From the NCBI GenBank assembly GCA_902763615.1, contig CACWSX010000007.1:24185-88184 (forward strand): a stretch of DNA of 64,000 bases, in the 5' to 3' direction. How positions within the stretch are numbered: the stretch's first letter is position 1; every line of letters begins with the position of its first letter. The notes below the pieces were generated by a model, which was given only the letters and a program-made list of their open reading frames with translations, ran no database searches and had not been told where the DNA came from. Positions 36,216 through 44,665 of this stretch are shown here, piece after piece. The DNA comes from an uncultured Prevotellaceae bacterium (GTDB lineage Bacteria > Bacteroidota > Bacteroidia > Bacteroidales > Bacteroidaceae). The position numbers and the translations under genes were made by a program.

Positions 36216-38066
36216 TCATTTAAGTGTGATAACCCATACGAATCCGCCACGCGGCTGGAGGGTGAGCAGATCGGGCAGCACACGGGCACTCATCATTCGA
36301 ATATCCCAAGGCTTATCCTTGTCGCCGCTGTCGCAAAAAGCCTGACCCGACTTGATGTCCTTGATATCCAGTGACGTTTTCACCCTTTTCACTTCATCCG
36401 TACCATTGATACCAGCCACATACCACGTCTTACCAGAACGACGGGCGATGACGGCACTTTCACCAGGATAGCCACTCACAAAACGTGTTTCATCCCAGAC
36501 AGCGGGGAGTTTAGACAAGAAGTCTTGTACCTCCTTTGGCTGCGCCAGGAAACTTTCGGGCTTGTCAGCCAGATGCTGCAAACCACTCTCAAAGAGCACC
36601 GTGAGCGCCAGTTCATGGGCATGCGAGGTGATATGCGGGTGCTGCGAGTCGCTGAAGGCACAGGGGGTATAGTCCATCGGTCCGATGACATTACGTGTAA
36701 AGGGCAGTGTGGCATTGTGCGACGCAGCCTGTTTAGTGAACGTGGGCACATTGTTATACCACTCCGCACCATAGACAGCCTCTGTACTCAGCAGATTCGG
36801 ATAGGTACGCTGCCAACCTCTCGGAACGGTGGCACCATGGAAATTCACCAGCAGATGATGCTTGGCGGCACATTCGAGCAAATCGAGACAATAGTCCATG
36901 TTCATTTGATTATCGCCCGAGAAGAAGTCGATCTTCACGCCAGCCACACCGATCTTCTCACACCATGCGAATTCCTTCTCACGGTCTTCAGGCTTGTTCA
37001 GACGGTACTTCGGTGTCGGGGCACCATCCACCCAGCCCACACTGGAGTTATACCATATCATCGGTTTCACGCCCTTCGACTTGGCATAGTTCACAGCATC
37101 CTCCACGGTCTTGCCATCTTTCATCCTATCCCACTCGGCATCGATGAGCATATAAGGCAGATGGAGCGTGGCTGCCATATCAATGTACTTACAGATGATG
37201 TTATAATCGTCAGAACCATGATTATAAGCCCAATAGATCCACGACACCACGCCCGGGTGAATCCAACTGGTATCCTTCAGCTTGCAAGGCTCGGAGACAT
37301 CGGTAATCAGTGTAGACTCTACAATATCGGCCAATTCTCCAACAATCACCACACGCCAGGGACTGTGCCAGTCGCCGCTGATCTTCAGATCATTCTGATC
37401 AGGGGTCACCCGATAGAGTTCGCCCTCGTTATAGAGGCACGAAGCACTCTGTCGGCGCTCGATATTCGCCTCAGAGATCAAGGCAAACACATTCTCTGCG
37501 GGTTTGAAGAGCGAAGGATAGCCCCAACGGATGTTCCAGCCATCAGCCGATTTGAACGTACCACTGAAACTGCGTACGGGTAGCGTCTTATAGGAAGTCG
37601 TCAGAGGGAAGAAACTCTCATAGGCATCCGTCCACTGCTGGAACCATCGGTTCACACCTTCCGGAATGCGATAGGTAGTCTTTTCCTTGGGCAGCGTACT
37701 TTCCGACAACTGTGAGAGTTCATAGCGGAAGGCCAGGCCATCGTTATACAGTCTGACCACCAACCTTGTGTTCTCCCCAAGGGGTGTGGCATATTCGTTT
37801 GCCTCGTTTGTGGCGTGCAGGCATTTGCCTGCCAACATCTGGTAATCAGCCTTTACCTTCTGCACAAAACGAAGTGCTGGTTTGGCCGTCTGTCCCTCGT
37901 AGCCCACTTCAGGGATATCGAGCACGGGCTGGTTCTGATAATAGAGCCGGAGTCCATTACCTGCCGCCTCGATGGCGAGCTTGCCATTCGGTGAGGAAGG
38001 ACGCTGCGCCATGGCAGGCATGATCAATCCTGCCATAGCGAGCAATATCATTATTTTCCGCATCAT
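36216..38066 (-). CDS. GH97 glycoside hydrolase, retaining (alpha-galactosidase-like) type
   Basis: A 616-residue secreted protein. The GH97 N-terminal beta-super-sandwich (SPNGKLAIEAAGNGLRLYY) is followed by a barrel with WVDGAPTPKYRLN and GVAGVKIDFFSGDNQMNMDYC. Asp in KIDFF sits where retaining GH97 members (BtGH97b-like alpha-galactosidases) have their nucleophile, whereas SusB-type inverting enzymes lack it. The later STEAVYGAEWYNN matches the acid/base region. It starts 11 bp after the stop of the upstream esterase gene. Confidence 0.85.
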   Translation of the reverse strand: MMRKIMILLAMAGLIMPAMAQRPSSPNGKLAIEAAGNGLRLYYQNQPVLDIPEVGYEGQTAKPALRFVQKVKADYQMLAGKCLHATNEANEYATPLGENTRLVVRLYNDGLAFRYELSQLSESTLPKEKTTYRIPEGVNRWFQQWTDAYESFFPLTTSYKTLPVRSFSGTFKSADGWNIRWGYPSLFKPAENVFALISEANIERRQSASCLYNEGELYRVTPDQNDLKISGDWHSPWRVVIVGELADIVESTLITDVSEPCKLKDTSWIHPGVVSWIYWAYNHGSDDYNIICKYIDMAATLHLPYMLIDAEWDRMKDGKTVEDAVNYAKSKGVKPMIWYNSSVGWVDGAPTPKYRLNKPEDREKEFAWCEKIGVAGVKIDFFSGDNQMNMDYCLDLLECAAKHHLLVNFHGATVPRGWQRTYPNLLSTEAVYGAEWYNNVPTFTKQAASHNATLPFTRNVIGPMDYTPCAFSDSQHPHITSHAHELALTVLFESGLQHLADKPESFLAQPKEVQDFLSKLPAVWDETRFVSGYPGESAVIARRSGKTWYVAGINGTDEVKRVKTSLDIKDIKSGQAFCDSGDKDKPWDIRMMSARVLPDLLTLQPRGGFVWVITLK

Positions 38067-38077
38067 AAAATCAGGAT

Positions 38078-38995
38078 TTATTTCAGTTCATCGAACTTCT
38101 GGTTCTTCTCCAGAGTCCACTTCTCGCGCTTCAGGAGTCCGGGGGCGCTGCCCTTGAACATCTTCGCAGCCTCCTTGTCGCCCTTCAGCTGCCATTGCAG
38201 CCAGGCCAAAGCCGCAACAGTGAATTCTCCACCATGAGGCTGACGATAGGTACCGCCATGACCTACGGGGAAGTTCACAGCAAGAGCAGGTACATGGTCA
38301 ATACGATGGAAATCGTCCATACCATTGCCGTAGGCGATATCGGTCTCACCACCGAGCAGGTACATAATCGGGGTGTGAATCTCCTTCAATTTTTCCTTCG
38401 GAGGCATAGGCATGCCACCAACAGCCTGATTGGCATTCTGCTGATTGAAGAGTCCGCTGTTGCAGATCATCAGCAAACTGATACGAGGATCGGCACAGTT
38501 GAAGAGTGTCTGCAAACCACCGCACGACATACCAGCCACACAGATGTTCTTCGTGTCGATCTTGTTATAATAGGGTGAGTTCTTGTCGGCATTCTGGGCA
38601 ATGATCCAATCAATGGATTCAATCTGCTGCTCTGTTCTCGACATCGGACCACGGTAGCCCTCTTCGTCCATAGGGATAAAACCGGTAGCCAGGACAATAA
38701 AGCCGTGGCTGGCGATCTCATTCAGGAACTTATAATGCTCCCAGGGCGAGTTGGTGCAGGCACCGTTACCCCATACCAACACGGGCAATTTCTGGTTCTT
38801 GCCAAAGACAGAAAGATCCTGCGGCACCAGAATGGTATGTTCCTTCAGACTGGCATCTTCCTTCATGATGGCCTTGTAAGGACCTGTACCACCATCCTCA
38901 ACAACGCGCGATTTCTCTTCAGTTGTAAAACTCGTGCAGATAAAGCCAAATAGGGCCACTGCAACCATACTCATAAAACATTTAATTTTTCTCAT
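38078..38995 (-). CDS. Secreted alpha/beta-hydrolase esterase
   Basis: A 305-residue protein with signal peptide (MRKIKCFMSMVAVALFGFIC). The alpha/beta-hydrolase nucleophile elbow is GMSCGG (in ICVAGMSCGGLQTLF). A probable acid/His pair occurs in GETDIAYG and FPVGHGGTY. It resembles cutinase/chlorophyllase-type hydrolases annotated as acetyl xylan esterases in Bacteroidetes. The ATG at 38995 gives the signal peptide; an earlier in-frame codon at 39034 overlaps the promoter and is rejected. First gene of a unit with GH97. Confidence 0.75.
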   Translation of the reverse strand: MRKIKCFMSMVAVALFGFICTSFTTEEKSRVVEDGGTGPYKAIMKEDASLKEHTILVPQDLSVFGKNQKLPVLVWGNGACTNSPWEHYKFLNEIASHGFIVLATGFIPMDEEGYRGPMSRTEQQIESIDWIIAQNADKNSPYYNKIDTKNICVAGMSCGGLQTLFNCADPRISLLMICNSGLFNQQNANQAVGGMPMPPKEKLKEIHTPIMYLLGGETDIAYGNGMDDFHRIDHVPALAVNFPVGHGGTYRQPHGGEFTVAALAWLQWQLKGDKEAAKMFKGSAPGLLKREKWTLEKNQKFDELK

Positions 38996-39031
38996 AATGC
39001 TAATAGTTAATAATAAAAGTCTATTTCGGTA

Positions 39032-39089
39032 CAAAGTTACGAATAATCCGTCAATTATGAACTATCTTTCACTTTTTTTTGTAACTTTG
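39032..39089. promoter_or_regulatory. Divergent -7 boxes for esterase-GH97 and the CotH protein
   Basis: TAACTTTG on the minus strand at 39032-39039 and TAACTTTG on the plus strand at 39082-39089. Neither has a good -33 TTTG, and neither shows GTAACA at 32 or 53 bp. Confidence 0.5.
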
Positions 39090-39111
39090 CACCCGAATAA
39101 TAATATAAATT

Positions 39112-42100
39112 ATGTGGTCAACTTTACTTTCAGCTATTCTGATTATCAATGAGGTGATGGCCTCCAATACTGGCGAGGTGATGAGTCCTGCTTTCAATTT
39201 TGACAGTTGGATTGAAGTTTATAATCCAGGAGCGACCGACATCAATCTGGGTGGAATGTTCCTGAGTATCGATGCCAGCAACCCGTATCAATGGCAGATG
39301 CCCAGTAATATGGGGTCCGTCCCAGCCAAAGGCTTCAAGGTCATCTGGCTCGGTTCCAACGAGATCAAGAGCAATCAGGCACCCTTCAAGCTCGACTGCG
39401 ATGGCGGCACGATCATTCTAAGCGACAAAAACGGTGAGGTAATCACCAAACAGAATTATCCCGAGGCCATGAGTCGTACGGCTTACGCCCGTAAGACCGA
39501 TGGCGGCGACGAATGGGGATGGACGGCCACACCTACCCCCGAAGCCACAAATACCACAGCCGTATTTGCAAAAGAGCGTCTGAAAGCGCCTGTTGTCAAT
39601 CAGGGCAGTCAGTTGTTTAAGACGTCGCTCAGCATCAAGGTGGACATTCCTGAAGGCACAACCCTCAGATACACCACCGATGGCAGCGTACCGACCTCTT
39701 CAAGCGCTGTGAGCACAAGAGGACAGTTCACCATCAGCAAGACCACCAACTATGTGTTCCGCCTATTCCAGGACGGCTACCTGCCCAGCGTGCCTGTGAC
39801 CCGCAGCTATATCAAGACCAGCGACAGCTATACCATCCCCGTAGTCAGCATCGTGGGCAACCAGAAATATTTCACTGATCCGAAGATTGGTATCGACTGC
39901 GATGGCGACGGTACAAATGGTAAGACCGGCAACGGACAAGATCAGCCCCGCAACTACAACAACGACTGGGACCGGCCAGTGAATTTCAGTTATCTGAGCC
40001 CTGAGGGGCAGATGCTCTTCAATCAGGATGTGAACATCGCCGTTTCCGGAGGCTGGACGAGGAGCATCTTCCCGCGTTCGATGAAACTGAAATCCAACAA
40101 GATCTTCGACGGTCAGAACCGCTTCGATTTCTCGTTCTTCCCCCAGAAGCCCTATATCCGTAATAAACAATTGGTGCTGCGCAATGGTGGCAATGACAGA
40201 TGGGTCAGCAATGCCCGTTTCATGGATGCCGCCCTCGAGACCATCATCCAGCGCTCGGGCATTGACCTCGACTGTCAATCGTATGTACCTGTCATCGAAT
40301 ATGTGAACGGAGAACTCCGTGGTGTGCTGAATTTACGAGAGCCCAATAACGACAAATATGCCTATGCCAACTTCGGCTATGACGATGAGGAACTTGACGC
40401 CTTCGAGAATAATGATTTCAAGAATGGCGACGACAAGGCTTTCAAGCATCTCTGCGAATTGGGTGCTCATGTCAACGACCCTGGCATTTACGATGAAATC
40501 AGAACCCTGCTCGATGTCGATGAGTTCATCAATTACATGGCTGCAGAATTCTATATCGGCAACGATGACTGGCCAGACAACAATATCAAGGCCTATCGCA
40601 GCACGTTAGACGGTCGTTTCCGCTTTGTAAGCTTCGATCTCGACTATGCCTTCAACCCGTGGGGGCGCACCATCTCGTCGTCACTCAACGAATATGGCCC
40701 CAATGCCCCAGAGAAACCGGTGGATACAGTCATCCTCTTCCTGAATCTGCTGAAGCACAACGGCTTCCGTAAACAGTTTATCGATACATTCTGTCTCATG
40801 GGAGGCAGTGTCTTCGAAGTGCAGCGTGCCAATAGCATCATCGATGAGCTGGTGGCCCGTGTCAAGCCCATGACCGATATGATGCAGCAAAAAGGGTTGC
40901 GCGATGGTCACAATACAGAAAATTCGGCCAATAAGATCAAGCAAGAACTGAACGGCCGTCTGTCGAGGATGATCTCCGCCCTGCAGCAAGCCAGCGCCAT
41001 GAGGCTCTCGGGTATAAAGAAACATAATGTACAACTGGCAGCCGACATCGAAGGTGCCAATCTCTACATCAACGGTCTGAAAGTGTCCCATGCCTACTTC
41101 AACGGCCAGCTTTTTGCACCGGTCAGTATCGAGGCCAAGGCACCCGCGGGTTATACTTTTGCAGGTTGGAAACAAAAAGCCACTGCCACTAATCAGATTG
41201 TAAAACTCAGCGATACGTGGAAATATTACGACAAAGGCGAGGCTCCCGCAAACTGGAGAACCACAGGATTCAATGACAGCAGTTGGTCGAGCGGCACCGC
41301 GCCCTTAGGTTACGGCATGACCGGTGTAAAGACCAAGGTGAGCTATGGTTCCGACGCCGAGAACAAATATCCCACCACCTATTTCCGCAAGACCATCAAA
41401 CTTTCGTCCACTCCGACGCGCAGCGACGTCTTCCTGTTGAACTATCAGGTGGATGACGGTTTTGTCGTTTATGTCAACGGCCAGGAAGCCGGACGTTATA
41501 ACATGCCAAGCGGAAACATCACATTCAACAGCTATTCGTCGAGTTACGCTGAGAGCACACCACTGACGGGCACCCTCAACATCTCATCGTCGTTGTTCAA
41601 GAGCGGCGACAACGTCATCGCCGTTGAGATACACAATAACAAAGCATCCTCCAGCGACCAGTTCTGGGCAGGTGAGATCTACACCACCATGGGCTCAACC
41701 TCCGGGGAGTTCGTCTCTACGGAGCCTGTCATCAACCTGTCTTCTTCCGACAATACCGTTTCACTCATCGCCAGCTTCACCCCACTCTCTGACGAAGAGC
41801 GCGCTGCACAGGGTATGACACCCGTCCGTATCAATGAAGTGAGCGCCCAGAACAGCATCTACGTGAATGATCTATTCAAGCGTAACGACTGGCTGGAACT
41901 CTACAACACCACCTCCAGTCCCATCGACGTGGAAGGCATGTATCTGACGAATAGTCCGAATAATCCCAAGAAATACAAGATTACCAAAGGCGACACTCAA
42001 GCGAAGACCATCATTCCCGCCTATGGTCATCTCATTATCTGGTGCGACAATGGGGAGCCGGAATCACAGTTGCATGCCAACTTCAAATTGGACAACAACC

Positions 42101-42420
42101 AAGGTGACCTTATGCTCACAGCTGCCGACGAGTCGTGGAGTGACCAGTTCACCTATACCCGACATAACGGAGACCAGACCGTAGGTCGTTATCCCGACGG
42201 GGCAGCAGAGGTCTTTGTGATGAATATCCCCACTATTGAGAAGACCAATATCAAGACGAGCTATCTCGTCGCTGTGGAACAGCCCCACGCAACGGCCATC
42301 CAGGGTGTCAGAACCACGCCTGTCAACACCAACGACGCTATCTACAACCTCTCTGGTCAGCGTGTAGACGAAACTTATAAGGGCATCGTCATCAAAAACG
42401 GACGAAAAGTCATGCAATAA
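39112..42420 (+). CDS. CotH-kinase-domain surface protein with lamin-tail domains and C-terminal sorting-like motif
   Basis: A 1102-residue protein. Modules in order: lamin-tail domain (IINEVMASNTG... SWIEVYNPGATDINLGGMFLS); FN3-associated/chitobiase-type repeat (GTTLRYTTDGSVPTSS); CotH kinase-like domain (GVLNLREPNNDKY, DWPDNNIKAYR, RFVSFDLDYAFNPWG); a jelly-roll domain (DDGFVVYVNGQEAGRYN); a second lamin-tail domain (VRINEVSAQN... DWLELYNTTSSPIDVEGMYLT). The C-terminus IYNLSGQRV...GIVIKNGRKVMQ resembles Bacteroidales secretion/sorting tails. The first methionine lies right before the lamin-tail strand, so no ordinary signal peptide is seen. A role in binding or modifying surface material is inferred. 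Confidence 0.8.
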   Translation: MWSTLLSAILIINEVMASNTGEVMSPAFNFDSWIEVYNPGATDINLGGMFLSIDASNPYQWQMPSNMGSVPAKGFKVIWLGSNEIKSNQAPFKLDCDGGTIILSDKNGEVITKQNYPEAMSRTAYARKTDGGDEWGWTATPTPEATNTTAVFAKERLKAPVVNQGSQLFKTSLSIKVDIPEGTTLRYTTDGSVPTSSSAVSTRGQFTISKTTNYVFRLFQDGYLPSVPVTRSYIKTSDSYTIPVVSIVGNQKYFTDPKIGIDCDGDGTNGKTGNGQDQPRNYNNDWDRPVNFSYLSPEGQMLFNQDVNIAVSGGWTRSIFPRSMKLKSNKIFDGQNRFDFSFFPQKPYIRNKQLVLRNGGNDRWVSNARFMDAALETIIQRSGIDLDCQSYVPVIEYVNGELRGVLNLREPNNDKYAYANFGYDDEELDAFENNDFKNGDDKAFKHLCELGAHVNDPGIYDEIRTLLDVDEFINYMAAEFYIGNDDWPDNNIKAYRSTLDGRFRFVSFDLDYAFNPWGRTISSSLNEYGPNAPEKPVDTVILFLNLLKHNGFRKQFIDTFCLMGGSVFEVQRANSIIDELVARVKPMTDMMQQKGLRDGHNTENSANKIKQELNGRLSRMISALQQASAMRLSGIKKHNVQLAADIEGANLYINGLKVSHAYFNGQLFAPVSIEAKAPAGYTFAGWKQKATATNQIVKLSDTWKYYDKGEAPANWRTTGFNDSSWSSGTAPLGYGMTGVKTKVSYGSDAENKYPTTYFRKTIKLSSTPTRSDVFLLNYQVDDGFVVYVNGQEAGRYNMPSGNITFNSYSSSYAESTPLTGTLNISSSLFKSGDNVIAVEIHNNKASSSDQFWAGEIYTTMGSTSGEFVSTEPVINLSSSDNTVSLIASFTPLSDEERAAQGMTPVRINEVSAQNSIYVNDLFKRNDWLELYNTTSSPIDVEGMYLTNSPNNPKKYKITKGDTQAKTIIPAYGHLIIWCDNGEPESQLHANFKLDNNQGDLMLTAADESWSDQFTYTRHNGDQTVGRYPDGAAEVFVMNIPTIEKTNIKTSYLVAVEQPHATAIQGVRTTPVNTNDAIYNLSGQRVDETYKGIVIKNGRKVMQ

Positions 42421-42421
42421 C

Positions 42422-42455
42422 AAAAAAGCCCCCTCGAATCTGAGGAGGCCTTTTT
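42422..42455. terminator. Bidirectional terminator between CotH and GH51 genes
   Basis: AAAAAGCC-CCCTC pairs with GAGG-A-GGCCTTTTT around a GAATCT loop, directly after the stop at 42420 and just before the convergent stop at 42457. Confidence 0.85.
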
Positions 42456-42456
42456 A

Positions 42457-44502
42457 TTACAAGCTATATTCAAACATAACCATCGTATAAGGTGCCAGGT
42501 CGTATTTGAATTTCTTCTGAGCCTTGATCTGCTCCTTCTGTGGAATGATGGGCTGAGCCTCGTAGTTGTTCTCCTGATCAGGCTTTCCGCTGATAGTAGT
42601 CTTCGTGGCCATCTTCTTAATGCCGAAACGGCTGAGGTTGATGTTGGCAGTCTTTGCCTCGGCACCAGCATTGCAGAGCTTTACATAAAGCTTGCGCGTC
42701 TTGACATTCAGGATGACACTCTGGCCCTGCAGGAAACCGCTCTCCTGACCTTCGGGCAGTCCCCGCCAACGGGGTGCTGCATCAGGATTGTCGATGGTCA
42801 CGCAGTTGCCGTAATAATACTGGCCAGAAGACTGACCGAACATCTGCTGCACATAATAGCTGCAGGTGAGGTACGGACGCTCGTTGTCGAAGTAGATCAG
42901 ATCGGGATTCCAGTTGGTATTGGTCTTCTTGGCGAAGAGGGGTGCGTAAGAGGTCATGGCTACGATATCGCCATTGGCCTCGACATGCAGCAGATACAGG
43001 CCTTCTGCGAGGGCATCAATGAGTTTCTTGTCCTTAGCAGCATACTCTCCCAGATAAACCTTGGTCTTACGGTCACGGGGATAGTAGTTGTATTGGCGTG
43101 AAGAGAGGAAATAGCCATTGGGCTCATAATAGTGCTCGTCGATGATGGGCATGCCCAGTTCCTCAGCGAGTTTCCAGCCGTTCTCGAGGTCACGGTTACC
43201 CGGATGTGAACCAGGTCCGGCTGTACCCACGATGACAATCTCGGGATGAGCCTTCATCACGCGTTCATATATATATTTAAAGCGCTCGCAGAACTCTGGA
43301 GAGATACGCTCCTCGTTGCCCAGACCGAGATACTTCAGGTTGAAGGGTTTCGGATGACCGGCATCGGCACGCATCTTCGCCCATTTGTTGGTGGCAGGAT
43401 CGCCATTGGCCCACTCGATGAGATCGATGGCCTCGGCTACCCACTCGTCCATCTCGCTCATGGGTACTACGTCCTGCGCCTGGTCACGCATGCTCCAGCC
43501 ACCATTGGCACCCTGGCACGATACGCCACAAGGCAGAATCGGCAGCGGCTCCATACCTGTGTCCTCGCAGAACTGGAAGTACTCGAAGAAGCCCAGTCCC
43601 ATGCTCTGATGGTACCCCCAGGTATTCTTCAGACCCTTGCGCTGCTCCTTCAGACCGATGGTGGTCTTCCAACGGTAGGTGTCCCAGAATCCGTCACCGC
43701 CACCGTGTACCACGCAACCGCCAGGGAAGCGCATGAACTTCGGCTGCAGATCGGCCAGTGCCTGAGCCAGGTCTTTACGCAGACCATGACCCTTGTAAGT
43801 GTCCTGAGGCATGAGCGACACCATGTCGACATCGAGGTCGCCAGGGGTGAGCACGAGAATCTGGAGCGCAGCATTCTGACAGGTACTGTCGGGTGTCAAT
43901 ACAGCATTGAACTTCTGCCATGAGGTATTGCCAACGTCAAACTTAGCCTCTGCCAGGAGTTTGGGATCTCTTGGGCCGAAACCAAAGCCGCCTCGGCCCT
44001 GTGGCTGTGCTATCAAGGCCACACGTACCTTCTTGGCTGCACCGATATTGCGCAGGAAGACGGAGAAGTCGTATTTCTCGCCAGCCTTCACGCTGATGCC
44101 GTCGAAACCATCGTTCTGGATACCATAGCCTGTCCAGCCTCTGTAGTCATAATACTCCTTGGCACGCTCTGTGTGCAGACGCATGTAGGTGGGATTGTTG
44201 GCATTGAGACCATCGGTCATGCGGATGTCCAGACGTCCAAGCGAGTGTCCGGGACGTATCACCCTCCAGGCAGTGGCAGGTCCCCAGCCGTCACGCTCAG
44301 AGGGGTTGTACTCGAACGAGCCGTTCTGAATCAGTTCAGCATAGAGTCCACCGTCGGCACTGGAACTGATATCCTCGAAGAAGATACCGATTAATTCGTC
44401 GCTGATGGCCTTCCCTCCTTTGGGAGCGGTCATCGATTTCTGGGCGTAGATACCCAGCGTGGCTACCAGCAAGGCAGCGCAGATTGTCATTCGTTTTTTC
44501 AT
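42457..44502 (-). CDS. GH51 alpha-L-arabinofuranosidase
   Basis: A 681-residue secreted protein. The N-terminal part has ELIGIFFEDISSSADGGLYAELIQNGSFE, typical for GH51. Acid/base Glu397 is in YLGLGNEERIS and nucleophile Glu456 in MPIIDEHYY. A CBM4-like sandwich (about 85-235) contains the short loop GRGGFGFGPRD (169-179). It removes arabinose side chains from arabinoxylan or arabinan. The start at 44502 gives the signal peptide; an upstream TTG is unlikely. Confidence 0.92.
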   Translation of the reverse strand: MKKRMTICAALLVATLGIYAQKSMTAPKGGKAISDELIGIFFEDISSSADGGLYAELIQNGSFEYNPSERDGWGPATAWRVIRPGHSLGRLDIRMTDGLNANNPTYMRLHTERAKEYYDYRGWTGYGIQNDGFDGISVKAGEKYDFSVFLRNIGAAKKVRVALIAQPQGRGGFGFGPRDPKLLAEAKFDVGNTSWQKFNAVLTPDSTCQNAALQILVLTPGDLDVDMVSLMPQDTYKGHGLRKDLAQALADLQPKFMRFPGGCVVHGGGDGFWDTYRWKTTIGLKEQRKGLKNTWGYHQSMGLGFFEYFQFCEDTGMEPLPILPCGVSCQGANGGWSMRDQAQDVVPMSEMDEWVAEAIDLIEWANGDPATNKWAKMRADAGHPKPFNLKYLGLGNEERISPEFCERFKYIYERVMKAHPEIVIVGTAGPGSHPGNRDLENGWKLAEELGMPIIDEHYYEPNGYFLSSRQYNYYPRDRKTKVYLGEYAAKDKKLIDALAEGLYLLHVEANGDIVAMTSYAPLFAKKTNTNWNPDLIYFDNERPYLTCSYYVQQMFGQSSGQYYYGNCVTIDNPDAAPRWRGLPEGQESGFLQGQSVILNVKTRKLYVKLCNAGAEAKTANINLSRFGIKKMATKTTISGKPDQENNYEAQPIIPQKEQIKAQKKFKYDLAPYTMVMFEYSL

Positions 44503-44535
44503 TGCTTTTTGTATTGAAGTTAAGTAATTTTGGCG

Positions 44536-44571
44536 CAAAGTTAATAAAAATACTCCAATAATTGTAACAAT
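44536..44571 (-). promoter_or_regulatory. GH51 promoter region
   Basis: -7 box TAACTTTG (44536-44543). ATTGT-A-ACAAT (44561-44571) contains GTAACA, but only 21 bp from the -7 box, outside the 32/53 phasing of the other xylan promoters. Confidence 0.4.
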
Positions 44572-44629
44572 GATACAATAAAAAAAGATTAAGAAACAAA
44601 AAGCATAACTAAGATTTCAGATTCTTTTG

Positions 44630-44637
44630 TAATTTTG
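44630..44637 (+). promoter_or_regulatory. -7 box of the GH43-CBM6 tandem gene
   Basis: TAATTTTG, 28 bp upstream of the ATG at 44666. No -33 consensus recognised. Confidence 0.45.
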
Positions 44638-44665
44638 CAACCACATTACAAATAATTAAGAAACA

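Noticed and set aside
44561-44571. GTAACA upstream of GH51 as a fifth member of the phased regulon
   Set aside because: It lies 21 bp from the -7 box, not 32 or 53, and has no second site in phase.
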